Positions 25,001-32,362 of a stretch of 64,000 nucleotides of DNA are shown here, one piece after another. The notes under the pieces are model-generated. The model was given only the letters and a program-made list of their open reading frames with translations. It ran no database searches and was not told where the DNA came from. Within the stretch, counting starts at the first letter, position 1. Every line of letters starts with the position of its first letter. A program made the translations under genes and the position numbers. The DNA comes from Axinella damicornis (Eukaryota; Porifera; Demospongiae; Axinellida; Axinellidae). The stretch lies in contig OZ007507.1 of the NCBI GenBank assembly GCA_963931865.1, positions 5,887,148 to 5,951,147 on the forward strand, in the 5' to 3' direction.

Positions 25001-27360
25001 TTCAATTTTTTTCACCTGACAGACAGACAGACGACTGACTGACGGACAAAACCGATTGCTTAACCCCGCTTCGTGCATGCGCGCGCGGGGTAATCAAACA
25101 TTACATTATGCATTCAGTAATGTGATTGACCTTATTCCAGTAAAATTATATCCCAGGTTTCTGTTGCTATGACAACAACAACCTTGTACCCATTGGTCCC
25201 AGATTTGAAGTAAACAAGATGTAGATCTACATGTATAGCTAGCGTCTGACTTATGGCCTCACAAAGTTCACCATTGCATTGACCTTTTTTTTTCTGCTGG
25301 AGCAGCCTCCAGTATATAGAGATGACCTCAATCATTACATGTACATGTACACTGTTAATGTAAGCAGCTGAACAAACCACATTATTACACCTTACAGCTG
25401 ACTGAGCTGAGGGCCACTATAATTATATACCTAGCATGTAACTTTACCATGCATATCTGGCTAGCGGAGGGCGACTGTCATACACACCAAGCGTTGAATA
25501 TGTAGTTGTTTGAGCAATACACAAAATTTTGCTTTTTCATTAGGAAAAGTTATGGCCATTAAATTTTGTCGATTACGTAATGCTCATGTGAGGAAACAAA
25601 CCTGGCTCTCCCCACTTTTCCGTAATGCAAGCAACGAAAAGCTGGGCGGGGCCTGGGAACGAGGCTAGGGTAGTTAAATGCTGGGCCATAACATAAGCAG
25701 TAGTTGGTAACAGGTCACATCTTAATGTTTAATCTGGTCACCCTGTAGTCCGCTAAAGCCCTCAGAGAGCAAGAGGAGGAAGCCAAGGTACATTACTGTG
25801 ACTGCATGGTTAGTAGCAAACACATGTACATGTATGTAGGTAGGTACATTCCTGTGAGGTATGTGTAGACTTCTGCTGTACGAACATAGAGGAGGTTAGA
25901 GAGTATCTATCTCGTGGCATGCTAGAGCTTTCAGCAAGACACACATTTTAATTACTGCACACTTACGTAACCATCACGCTCAGCCTTATTCAACGTGAGC
26001 AATTCAAATCCGTCAAAGGAATTTGGTGAGGTTATCCTGTCCCTGATTACGCTAGTTGGCTGCTCCTCCTCATTATGGGCTCATGGCTGGGTCAAGTGCA
26101 CAAAGCATCATTGTGGAGTTGGCTGAAGGAAGTTGATCTACATGTACTGTCACTAGAGGCATGTCTACCAACCTGAAACGTTGATACATGTCATGCTCCT
26201 GTACCAGAGCAGAGGAGGTGGGCAGGTCTACGTATCATATGGCATTTTAGGCCATTAATTGCATTCCTGGGACAATTGTATTATAGCGCTCTGTTCCCTG
26301 TTGCCTGAGTCTTGTTTAGGGATTGGACCAGGAACAGCTTCTATTCATCACATGCTTCTGTGGCAATCCACAGGCCCAACTGTACATACTGTGGCAGGCT
26401 GTGGAGCAGAAGAAGCGAGAGACTGCAGAGCTGAAGAAGCAGATTGAGACAGAGGAGCGGATAGCTGCTCTGGAGGAGTCCCTGGAAGTGCAGGTATGCT
26501 CTCTCCCTCCTTCGCTCCCTTCCTGGGGAGCTCCATCAATGGGAGCATACTCCTGGCTGCTAATAGCCTCGTTCCCAGGCCGTTTTGGGAGGGAGAAACG
26601 GCCTGGCAACTTCCGCGAGTTCAAACTGTTACTTCCACTGCCAGAGAGTTGGAAGACCCAATCAGATTTCAGATCGCTGTCACATGACAACAGTAAACCG
26701 AATTGCGTCATGTGTTGAAACATCGCAGTCACGCCCATTCATCACAATAATTGATCGCTCGATCACGCTAGTGTAGGTGCTCTGCACGACGATTTTTGTT
26801 TGTTCGTCTTCTGCTTGCCTTCCGTCGCAGAACCTGCACAAACAGTTGCTTCCACGAGCAGGAAAGGACCGTTCTCAGCCGGTGAAAATATCAGAAGTAT
26901 CACGTGGAATTTACTGCTTGAATGAGGTATGCAATTGCTGTGACGTTACGTCCGTAAACAGTTTGAACTCGTGGAAGTTGCCAAGCCATTTCTCCCTCCC
27001 AAAACGGCCTGGGAACGAGGCTAGGCTGCTAAGAGACAGTTAATTGCCTCGATTTATAGTCACACACACACAAAACACACACACGCCCACAACATATGTA
27101 CCCCCCCCCCCCCCCCCCCCCACACACACACACATACACACACGCACACTCACACACTATTACACACACACACACATGCATGTACACATGTACAAACACA
27201 CGCACACACTCACATACTCACACACCTCACACATATACACATGCATGTACACATGCACAAACACACGCACACACTCACATACTCACACACCTCACACATA
27301 TACACATGCACACACACACACACACATGCCCACACACACAACTCATGCACACACACATAC

Positions 27361-27391
<31 letters not shown>

Positions 27392-30300
27392 ACACTCACC
27401 ACACTCACACTCACGCACACATACACATATTAGCAATACCACAGGAAGCCACACCCCTTATATTAATACAAAACTGGAGGATTCTGTAATGATTCTAATT
27501 CTGTATACTAATAGACAACATTTTGTCAGTTGATCACAACAAAATCAGTATTAGCATACATTTGAAATCACTCAGTGATGGGAAACGCTGATCATGCCCT
27601 CTCTACCTTCCTATCCCATCTCCAGCTTCAGGGGTTGAGTCCAGTGTCCAGCAAGCTGGCTGAACTTGTGCAGCAACACGCTGCCTTAGCCATGGCTGTG
27701 GACGCTACCAGGCATGAGATGCCAGTTCAAGGAGTGCTGCCTGTAGATGAAGGTATTATAGCTGTTGCCACACAACTTAGTATGCACACCTCTTAATTGG
27801 TTCAGAGTGGTATTATTATCTCGCAGCCATGGAGAACACGGCTGTGAGATAAAATCTGGGCGGAAGCCTGGGAACGAATCTGGGTGGAGACCTGGGGACG
27901 AGACTAGTATTATTACACTCCTGGTAGGGGAAAATTGTTCGGTGTTTGAGCACCCATGAAATGTTGCGTGCCATCGTGCACTGTGTAATAGTTGTGCTGA
28001 AACTCCTTGATGGTAGAGATGTAGTCTTCCTGTTGGCTACATGTACCATTGCTCACATTGACTGTCGTTGGCGTCACTTACATGTTAATTGGGGTGAGCC
28101 GTAAGTACGAGCTGGTGGAGTCTGCTGAAATATCCACAAGTATCCACGAGGGTAGCTACCCAATTACTCTATGAGGAAGGTGGTTGCTACTCAATCTAAG
28201 ACTGCTATAGTTAGCCATACCGTATTTCCGCGATCAAACACCACCCTTGATTAGTGGCCTCCTTCAAATGATAGCCGCACCTCCAGAAGGGCTGAACGAA
28301 ATAAACGCCGCCCTTGTTTAGTAGCCACGGCTACTATTTGAATGGCCGGCGATCGATTGAAGCGCTTTGTCTAGCCCTCAAGGACCGTGACTGTTTTGCT
28401 GTGAGCGTCAAGAGAGGAGAACAGATTGTTGGTTATGTTCCCTGAGAGCTGTCTAAGAACGTTTGGCTTTCCTGAGGTCGAGGCACAGGGGGTGAGCGAC
28501 ATGTGACCAGCGAAATTTGCAACAGCAATGGCTTTTGCAGTTTCCTACGATCTTGTTGGGATGATTATGATGGTACCACATGGGGCTGAAGCAAAACACG
28601 GTGTTCCAATCCATTTCCTCGCTTCCTTGAGTTTAATAAACGCCACCTTTTTGATTAGTGGCCGCCCTCGAATAGTAGCTGCAGTCAATCATGTGATGAA
28701 ATTAATAGTAGCCGCGGCGTTTGATCGCGGAAATACAGTATATTCCTGCTTGGGGATCCCAAAATCTCTGTTGTGAATGTTTTCCCCTCTGTCTTTGAAA
28801 CCAAATTCCATACACATCCTACTGATGTTCATACCGTAGTGTACGTATCAAGCGCCCACCACGTATCAAGCGCCCACCCCCCTCTTCACGCGAAAGTTAC
28901 TGCACAGGGTCCAAAAGCAGTGTAGTAAGGGCCCACCCATCACAATAGTTTTGAGCAGCATTTCTTAACCTCTGGGCGAGGTTGTGCATTCAAAGGCCGT
29001 GAAGTATGAACTACGGCGTGCTTTAAAGACGCGCGATCAATTTCTATGCGTGAAAATGGACATATATAGTCATAGCCGGTCATTGATATTCACAGCTTAC
29101 CGCAGTGCTGAATGGGTGGGCGGATACTACATGCCTAAGTAGTCTGAGTACGCATCTAGCGCCCACCCCCCTGTTCAGCGGCGTTCTATTGTCCCCAAAC
29201 CCTGGGCGCTTAATACGTACTCTAGGGTAGTTCATTATACCAAGGGTGTGTTGTGAGGAATTGATTGACTGTCCCCAAACACCAAACATTGTTACTCCTT
29301 CAGATCAGTTACGGACTGAACTTCTCAGGTCGGAGCAGCTCCTTGGTGAAATCATTGCCAATGTTAGGGAGAAAGTTCCAAAGGTCTGTGTCATCTAACG
29401 TAGCATTGTTCCCGGCCTTCACAGCACCTCTGGTTATTGTTGCAGCACAGTTTAATTCCCGTACAATGTGGAGGGAGAGCCCTTCTTCATTGTCTCTGCA
29501 CCAGACTGGGAAACCCTTTGTGCTGCAAGTGACGATAATCTGGAGGTGCGGCGAGGCCTGCACGAGAATGAAGCTTGTAGCCAGGATTTTCAAGGGCCTC
29601 ATTCCCAAGCTGTAGGAGAAACGGTCTGGCAGCTTCCATGAATTCAAACTGTATATGGATGTAACGTCATGGCTATTGCACTACCTCATTAATATGCATT
29701 CCAGCAGGAATATCGGATTAGTGCATGTGATACTCTGATTTTCCAGCTACTGAGAACCATCCTCTCCTGCTCACGGAAGCAACTGTTTACTGCAGGTTCT
29801 GCTGCAGAAGTCAAGCAGAAATTGAACTGTCAAAAGTATCGTGCAGAGCACCCACACTAGCGTGATTATGCAATCGACTATATCAATGAATGGACATGAC
29901 TGTAACATTTCAATGCATGACACAATTGTGACAGCATTATTGGTGCTGCCAACTTTCAGGCAGAGGAAGTAACAGTTTGAATACGCGTAAGTTGCCAGGC
30001 CGTTTCTCCTACACGCCCTGGGAACGAGGCTGGGATCTCCCTTGTACCCATACCCTCCACTGTAATTAGGTTATAGAGCTTTGAGGTGACTGACAGCCAA
30101 ACAAACTAGGCAGCGATTTTCCAAGACCAGTCACTGATTCAGCCACTCAATGCTCTACCAACTGTGATATCAAGCCTTGATGGAAATTTGCTAATCGTCT
30201 TCATCATAGCTGTTACGTTACTATGCAGCCCATTCTGCAAGTTGGTGAATTTCTTGAGTGACCACCAAATGTATCTCTGCCCAGCGGGATGCAAGACCTG

Positions 30301-30941
30301 TTGTATCCTGCGAGAAAGGTCAGTGCTAGAGTGGAGCTGATCAGGAAGTGTAACAAAAGCACTGGCCTTTCCCAAAGGATGTAACGGATTTTACATCCCG
30401 CTGGGCAGGGATACAACCTACTAGGCTATTCTAATCTGAGTACGTTTTGTAGACATAGATACTATGGTGTAGACGTGCACTCACCAATCAGTGGCAGAGG
30501 CATCCATCATACTTGACTGAGGTAGCAGTAAAGGTACAGTCCTTGGCTAGTCGAATATCCCGTAACCTGATTGCTATAAGGAGGTCATAAATCATTCGTA
30601 CAGATATATGCTGCTTTACCGCCTTCCGTGACCCATAAGCTCCTGATGCTACACGAGTATGAGTATGAAAAACTTCCTTCCAGGTGTCCAGTTTTGCGGG
30701 TTCAACTGAAGCAGTTTTCAAAACATTGGATAAAGAGTTTCAAGAGCTCGAAAGGTAACATCAAGTTAATAATTACATGTTGTCATATGTTCACTTTATT
30801 GGACGCGTAAAATTACCATGTTCTTGCACTACTCCCTCCAGCTGCTGGAAAGAACTTTCAATGGTCACTAAAACTCAAATCTATGAGACCAGCTTGTTCT
30901 TTGAAGAAAGACAAAGATCGTCATCACTTGGAACACACTGA
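5948..30941 (+). CDS. HAUS8: HAUS augmin-like complex subunit 8 homologue (18 exons, 594 aa)
   Basis: Augmin recruits gamma-tubulin to spindle microtubules; HAUS8 is its microtubule-binding subunit. Exons: 5948-6006, 7076-7220, 7758-7853, 8419-8548, 9994-10080, 17806-17988, 18108-18162, 18249-18283, 18921-19024, 20588-20711, 21479-21606, 23962-24063, 25749-25787, 26374-26493, 27626-27752, 29304-29383, 30684-30754, 30842-30941 (TGA). All 17 junctions use GT/AG and keep phase; total 1785 nt. Evidence for HAUS8: a basic stretch (SKRKTKKG) followed by RVIPSRY (265-271), which matches the conserved N-terminal motif; a coiled coil in exons 13-14; and [11 protein letters not shown] (about 493-503), the family's TRHE signature. 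The 260 residues before RVIPSRY are Ser/Pro/Thr-rich and have no counterpart in the roughly 410-residue vertebrate protein. Start: ATG 5948, in good context, with a phase-2 donor that fits exon 2. Exon 5 to 7 joins are the least certain. Introns carry a BEL element and many MITEs. Confidence 0.78.
6281..6622. mobile_element. MITE with about 58-bp terminal inverted repeats
   Basis: Left end TACTGACTGGAAAAGTGGGC (with GATGCATCCTTCCTCCAGCC inside) is the complement of the right end at 6562-6622. No coding potential. Lies in HAUS8 intron 1. Confidence 0.7.
6691..6855. repeat. 165-bp near-palindrome
   Basis: TATACCAGTTTGCAGTGCAT at the left pairs with ATGCACTGCAAGCTGGTATA at the right. The arms extend inward through TTACGGG and TTTAGTGCAC to a centre near 6775. 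A fold-back MITE is likely. Confidence 0.7.
7544..7697. mobile_element. Decayed TAGCCTCG-family element
   Basis: Left end TAGCCTCGTTCCAGCG and right part AGGCCTGGGAATGA bracket an interior (CATCCGTGTATTATTGTCAA) that recurs at 56250-56280 in another copy. Confidence 0.45.
8019..8105. mobile_element. TAGCCTCG fold-back MITE
   Basis: Starts TAGCCTCGTTCCCAGGCTCC; the right part GGAGCCTGGGAACAAAGCTA is its complement. The flank TGTATTATG recurs 8 bp beyond the right end, so the junction is slightly disturbed. Confidence 0.6.
8188..8268. repeat. Broken TAGCCTCG-family ends
   Basis: CGTTCCCAGGC, GAGCCTGGGTAGCCTCGTTCC and a further AGGCTCTC block are packed together, consistent with one truncated element and a second solo left end. 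Confidence 0.4.
8663..8757. mobile_element. 95-bp TAGCCTCG MITE nested in an older MITE
   Basis: Starts TAGCCTCGTTCCCAGGCTCC and ends GGAGCCTGGGAACGAGGCTA. Flanks AGTCTAAAT (8654-8662) and AATCTAAAT (8758-8766) form a 9-bp duplication with one mismatch. The surrounding sequence matches 19325-19400, where no insertion is present; that copy is the empty site. Confidence 0.82.
8860..9010. repeat. Fragment of the ACCGTAGT / TTATTAGGCGCAT MITE family
   Basis: The block AAAAAGCTATAATTCGAATT through TTCCTATTTGAGGAATGTCA matches the interior of the element at 21012-21306; ends are missing. Confidence 0.5.
9429..9469. mobile_element. 41-bp TAGCCTCG fold-back element
   Basis: TAGCCTCGTTACCAGGCC runs directly into GGGCCTGGGAATGAGGCTA, followed by GCTA. 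The 9-bp duplication GTGCACAAT is at 9420-9428 and 9470-9478. Almost nothing remains but the two ends. Confidence 0.75.
9798..9902. mobile_element. TAGCCTCG-family fold-back element
   Basis: CGTTCCCAGTCCTCTGCCCA pairs with TGGGCGGAGGCCTGGGAATG, and TTATCTCACAGC pairs with GCTGTGAGAT. The duplication is not clear. Confidence 0.55.
10198..10361. repeat. TGTGACTAC minisatellite, left part
   Basis: Imperfect tandem repeats of TGTGACAGT, TGTGACTAC and TGTGACATCAG. The array resumes at 16697, so the BEL retrotransposon split one array in two. Confidence 0.85.
10362..10554 (-). repeat. BEL 3' LTR
   Basis: On the plus strand runs TGTAAGAAACCGCC to AGTCCATAACA. Compared with the other LTR I see one substitution and one indel of about 10 bp near TTCAACTCATGACTG. 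Confidence 0.9.
10645..12417 (-). pseudogene. BEL pol, integrase segment
   Basis: A 590-codon open frame. It has a Cys/His zinc-binding region ending CVLCRRF, an integrase core with the three acidic positions ([28 protein letters not shown]), and a basic C-terminus. The frame overlaps and is offset from the upstream RT/RNase H frame, so pol is frameshifted around 12340-12417. The segment itself is intact. Confidence 0.85.
12339..13660 (-). pseudogene. BEL pol, reverse transcriptase C-part and RNase H
   Basis: Contains the RT catalytic box YVDD near 13500 and the BEL-type RNase H region ([19 protein letters not shown]). The upstream edge is cut by the hAT MITE at 13661; the first 15 codons of the apparent open frame are MITE sequence. 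Confidence 0.85.
13661..13986. mobile_element. 326-bp hAT-type MITE inside BEL reverse transcriptase
   Basis: Ends TAGGGGTGGGCGATAT and ATATTGCCCACCCCTA are complementary. The 8-bp duplication CTCTTTAG is at 13653-13660 and 13987-13994. The AT-rich interior repeats CACGATAT blocks. GGGGTGGGC termini with an 8-bp duplication are typical of hAT MITEs. It is younger than its BEL host. Confidence 0.88.
13995..15099 (-). pseudogene. BEL protease and N-terminal reverse transcriptase, frame-broken
   Basis: 14218-15099 is one open frame with the protease region downstream of the LDTG box and ending in [10 protein letters not shown]. The active-site LDTG itself lies in the other frame at the end of the gag frame, so one shift falls in the protease. 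The RT N-terminal region ([11 protein letters not shown], then LTADVERAF) at 13995-14217 needs at least one further shift. Confidence 0.8.
14981..16322 (-). pseudogene. BEL gag
   Basis: Two frame segments. 16038-16322 is a short coiled N-terminal part. 14981-15976 has the gag core ([13 protein letters not shown]) and two Cys/His knuckles near 15350-15450 ([14 protein letters not shown] and [13 protein letters not shown]). A frame break separates them near 15976-16038. Confidence 0.8.
16494..16696 (-). repeat. BEL 5' LTR
   Basis: Carries the extra bases CTGCAAGATT relative to the left LTR, otherwise almost identical. Flanked on the right by the TACTG target duplication. Confidence 0.9.
16697..17590. 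repeat. TGTGACTAC minisatellite, right part
   Basis: About 0.9 kb of 9-bp-based repeats (TGTGACTAC, TGTGACAGT, TGTGACATCAG) with a larger period marked by TGACTGCTAGCTGTGCATGA. The long open frames here come from stop-free repeats, not genes. Confidence 0.9.
18343..18417. repeat. (TG)n microsatellite
   Basis: TG dinucleotides with occasional TACG interruptions; the MITE at 18418 is inserted in it. Confidence 0.9.
18418..18823. mobile_element. 406-bp TAGCCTCG MITE (long form)
   Basis: Left end TAGCCTCGTACCCAGTCCCA and right end GTGGGACTGGGAACGAGGCTA; flanks GTGTGTGTG on both sides (uninformative in a microsatellite). The interior shares CACGTTCAACGCT, GACAGTCGCCCCCCGCTAGC and GCTCTTCTTGCTGTTCTGAG with 54248-54618, so both are copies of one longer element whose termini differ. 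Confidence 0.8.
19335..19700. mobile_element. 366-bp MITE with arms of about 130 bp
   Basis: CTAAATAGAACCCACC at the left pairs with GGTGGGCTCTATTTAG at the right; the arms continue through GATTTTTGGGTGCATGTAGG and TAGTAAAGTCTCCAA. A partial copy is at 8651-8830. Confidence 0.78.
19740..19910. repeat. Dispersed repeat shared with 40640-40770
   Basis: AGAAATGGAGGCC, AGGAGAGAAATGGCC and GACATGGCCATG occur in the same order at 40657-40755. Family unknown. Confidence 0.5.
20187..20220. repeat. (CAGA)n microsatellite
   Basis: ACAGACAGACAGACAGACAGAC with one interruption. A similar tract lies at 25018-25040. Confidence 0.85.
20505..20543. mobile_element. 39-bp TAGCCTC fold-back element
   Basis: TAGCCTCAGTACCAGAC pairs with GTCTGGTACCGAGACTA around a 5-bp centre. 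The 9-bp duplication is not evident. Confidence 0.5.
21012..21306. mobile_element. MITE, ACCGTAGT / TTATTAGGCGCAT family
   Basis: ACCGTAGTCGCGCGTTATTA at the left pairs with TAATAACACGCAACTACGGT at the right; GCGCATCTCGCTTATAGGCG blocks lie inside. Related copies are at 55078-55335 and, partial, at 8860-9010. Flanking TA suggests a TA target (inference). Confidence 0.7.
21339..21478. repeat. (AC)n microsatellite abutting HAUS8 exon 11
   Basis: About 140 bp of AC repeats end exactly in the CACAG acceptor of exon 11 (21479). The normal polypyrimidine tract is replaced by the repeat. Confidence 0.88.
22017..22053. repeat. C22-A15 homopolymer junction
   Basis: 22 C followed directly by 15 A. 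Confidence 0.9.
22640..23830. repeat. Large inverted GGTCTCC minisatellite
   Basis: 22690-23467 is GGTCTCCAGTGGTCTCTGCT-type repeats; at 23468 it flips to the complement (GGAGACCACTGGAGACC) until about 23690. The outer flanks are also complementary: GCTATCACGAATGTTAATAA at 22669 with TTATTAACATTCGTGATAGC near 23728-23747, and TTTCTTGATATA with TATCAAGAAA further out. This gives one 1.2-kb inverted structure in HAUS8 intron 11. A copy of the exon 12 end (23750-23806) interrupts the right flank. Confidence 0.8.
23750..23806 (+). repeat. 57-bp exact copy of the HAUS8 exon 12 / intron junction
   Basis: Identical over 57 bp to 24030-24086, which covers the last 34 bases of exon 12 and the first 23 of the intron, including the GTGAGC donor. 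It lies 280 bp upstream of the original. As it starts in CAG it could act as a cryptic 31-nt exon. Confidence 0.85.
25575..25667. mobile_element. Right half of a TAGCCTCG element
   Basis: AACGAAAAGCTGGGCGGGGC followed by CTGGGAACGAGGCTA matches the right ends at 18823 and 51171; there is no left end. Confidence 0.5.
26564..27023. mobile_element. 460-bp TAGCCTCG MITE with perfect 9-bp TSD
   Basis: TAGCCTCGTTCCCAGGCCGT at the left, CCTGGGAACGAGGCTA at the right, with arms of about 80 bp (CGTTTTGGGAGGGAGAAACG). The duplication GGCTGCTAA is perfect at 26555-26563 and 27024-27032. In HAUS8 intron 14. Confidence 0.85.
27055..27425. repeat. (CA)n microsatellite with two C-tracts
   Basis: CA-rich repeats with ACATGCATGTACACATG inserts and pure C runs of about 20 near 27101 and 17 near 27361. 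Confidence 0.9.
27819..27906. mobile_element. 88-bp TAGCCTCG-family element, perfect 9-bp TSD
   Basis: The left end is altered (TCTCGCAGCC) and the right end is GGGGACGAGACTA, but GTATTATTA is repeated exactly at 27810-27818 and 27907-27915. The interior CTGTGAGATAAAATCTGGGC matches the element at 9798. Confidence 0.72.
28217..28742. mobile_element. MITE, ACCGTATTTCCGCGATCAAAC family
   Basis: Left end ATACCGTATTTCCGCGATCA; right end TGATCGCGGAAATACAGTAT. The interior is rich in AGTGGCC and AGTAGCC blocks. Two more copies are at 42459-42994 and 53551-53868. A TA target is inferred from the flanks. Confidence 0.75.
28834..29222. mobile_element. Inverted-repeat element, ACGTATCAAGCGCCCACC family
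   Basis: TACGTATCAAGCGCCCACC is present twice at the left; GGGCGCTTAATACGTA is at the right, and a second AGCGCCCACCCCCCT block lies near 29160. In HAUS8 intron 15. Confidence 0.6.
29596..30031. mobile_element. TAGCCTCG-family element, decayed ends
   Basis: GGCCTCATTCCCAAGCTG and GTAGGAGAAACGGTCTGGCA at the left pair with GCCAGGCCGTTTCTCCTAC and CCTGGGAACGAGGC at the right. Related to 26564-27023 (both contain ACTTCCxCGAxTTCAAACTG). Confidence 0.65.
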
Positions 30942-31029
30942 TACTGCACCAATCAAAATTTAATACTGGCAGTGGGAATGGCCTGGGAATGAGGCTGACT
31001 TCCTGCAACATACATTATTAGATACTGTC

Positions 31030-31092
31030 TAGCTTCGCTCCCAGGCTCCTCCCTGTCACAAAAAGCTGGGGAGGAGCCTGGGAACAAGGCTA
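31030..31092. mobile_element. 63-bp TAGCCTCG fold-back element
   Basis: TAGCTTCGCTCCCAGGCTCC pairs with GGAGCCTGGGAACAAGGCTA. Flanks share ATACTGTC (8 bp visible). Between HAUS8 and the Rab gene. Confidence 0.68.
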
Positions 31093-31496
31093 ATACTGTC
31101 CTGAACTGCATGCAGAGAACTGAAATCTTGAACAGCAACTATGGTAGTGTTATATGGTTGTATTGACAACTACGTTATCATGTAATTTCTGAGACCAATT
31201 TACTGATAGGAAGAAAGCCAATTAATTGACAAACACCACTGTCAGTCCCTGTATCCCTTTGGGACAAACAGAAACCAAATGTGGTAAGCAAGTTTACATT
31301 GGAACTGTAAGTATTGAAAGAAACACAGGCAGTGGACATTTACATTATCATTAGTGCTTAAAACAATGCAAAGTTAAAAAAAAATAGATAAAAAGCATCT
31401 GTGATGCATCAATGGTGCCCATTATGTTAAGGACAGGCTCCAATCCAATGGAAGCTTTCTTGCATATAACACAGTGAACAAACAATATTAGGTGCA

Positions 31497-32126
31497 CTAA
31501 CAACAAGAACTTAAATTCTTATTGCCTCCATCAGGTAAGAGCTCTCTTCTCTCTCCAAGAACAATAGCTGAGTCTTGGCCCATCCCATCATCTGAACCAA
31601 CAAACTTGGCTTTAACAGTTGATGCAAGAGTAAAAAACGCCTTTTTCACATTCAGTCCCGTCTTTGGGCTGGCTTCAAAAAAAGTGCAATTCAGTTCATC
31701 AGCGAGAGCCTGTCCACTTTCTGTGCTCACAGCTTTGTCTTCTGGCTCACAATCACACCGATTCCCAACAATCATCTTCACCACCTCAGGAGAGGCATAC
31801 TCCTGTACTTGTCTGCTCCAACCCCTGAGGCTGTCGAAAGTAGCCTCCTTGGTAACATCATAGACCAAAATCACGGCGTGAGCTCCCCTAAAGTAGGCGG
31901 TGGTTAGACTTCTGTACCTTTCATTTCCCACCGTGTCCCACAGCTGTAACTTGACTCTCTTCCCATCCAACTCAATTGTTTTCACCATCAGATCTACCGC
32001 CACAGTGGTAACGTACTTCCCCATGAATACGTTGTCCACGTAGCGCTTCAGCAGCTCCTGTTTGCCGACATCATAGTCTCCAACCAGCACTACTTTGAAG
32101 AGATGGTCATATGTCCGCCGCGCCAT
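31497..32126 (-). CDS. Atypical Rab-like small GTPase, intronless
   Basis: 209 residues. Rab fold and ending: SSCC for double geranylgeranylation, so membrane traffic is the likely field. Nearest to the Rab1/8/18 group by eye. Key boxes are altered: the P-loop is GDYDVGKQ (16-23) where Ser/Thr normally follows GK and binds magnesium; the switch II box is WDTVGNERY where WDTAGQERF is standard, so the catalytic Gln is Asn; the base-binding box is GNRCD rather than GNKxD; SAK is EASPK. The effector threonine (YVTTVAVD) is kept. These changes predict weak or absent GTP hydrolysis and poor magnesium coordination (inference). The frame is intact and unbroken, so it is probably expressed. Lack of introns could mean a retrocopy origin. 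It converges on HAUS8 and lies 236 bp downstream of the sulfotransferase stop. Confidence 0.88.
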   Translation of the reverse strand: MARRTYDHLFKVVLVGDYDVGKQELLKRYVDNVFMGKYVTTVAVDLMVKTIELDGKRVKLQLWDTVGNERYRSLTTAYFRGAHAVILVYDVTKEATFDSLRGWSRQVQEYASPEVVKMIVGNRCDCEPEDKAVSTESGQALADELNCTFFEASPKTGLNVKKAFFTLASTVKAKFVGSDDGMGQDSAIVLGERRELLPDGGNKNLSSCC

Positions 32127-32362
32127 CTTAATTTACCATCAATGGGAGGGGTTTCACCGTAAATCGATAATCATATCATATGATCGATCATGCGCGCATG
32201 CGGCCATGCGTCGCCTGAGCGGCGCGCCCTCTAATGACCATACTGTAATATACTAGTACATTGTAGCAGTGCACGTCATGTTACTAAAAGTTTATCAAGC
32301 TAGACCAATTTTCTCTTGCTCACCGAAGTTGGAGCTGCAAGAGAATGGTCTAACTCAAGAGA

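Noticed and set aside
29480..29615. Additional HAUS8 exon ending in a stop at 29615
   Set aside because: The acceptor CTCTGCACCAG is plausible, but the protein-like frame does not match the phase of exon 16, while exons 17 and 18 do.
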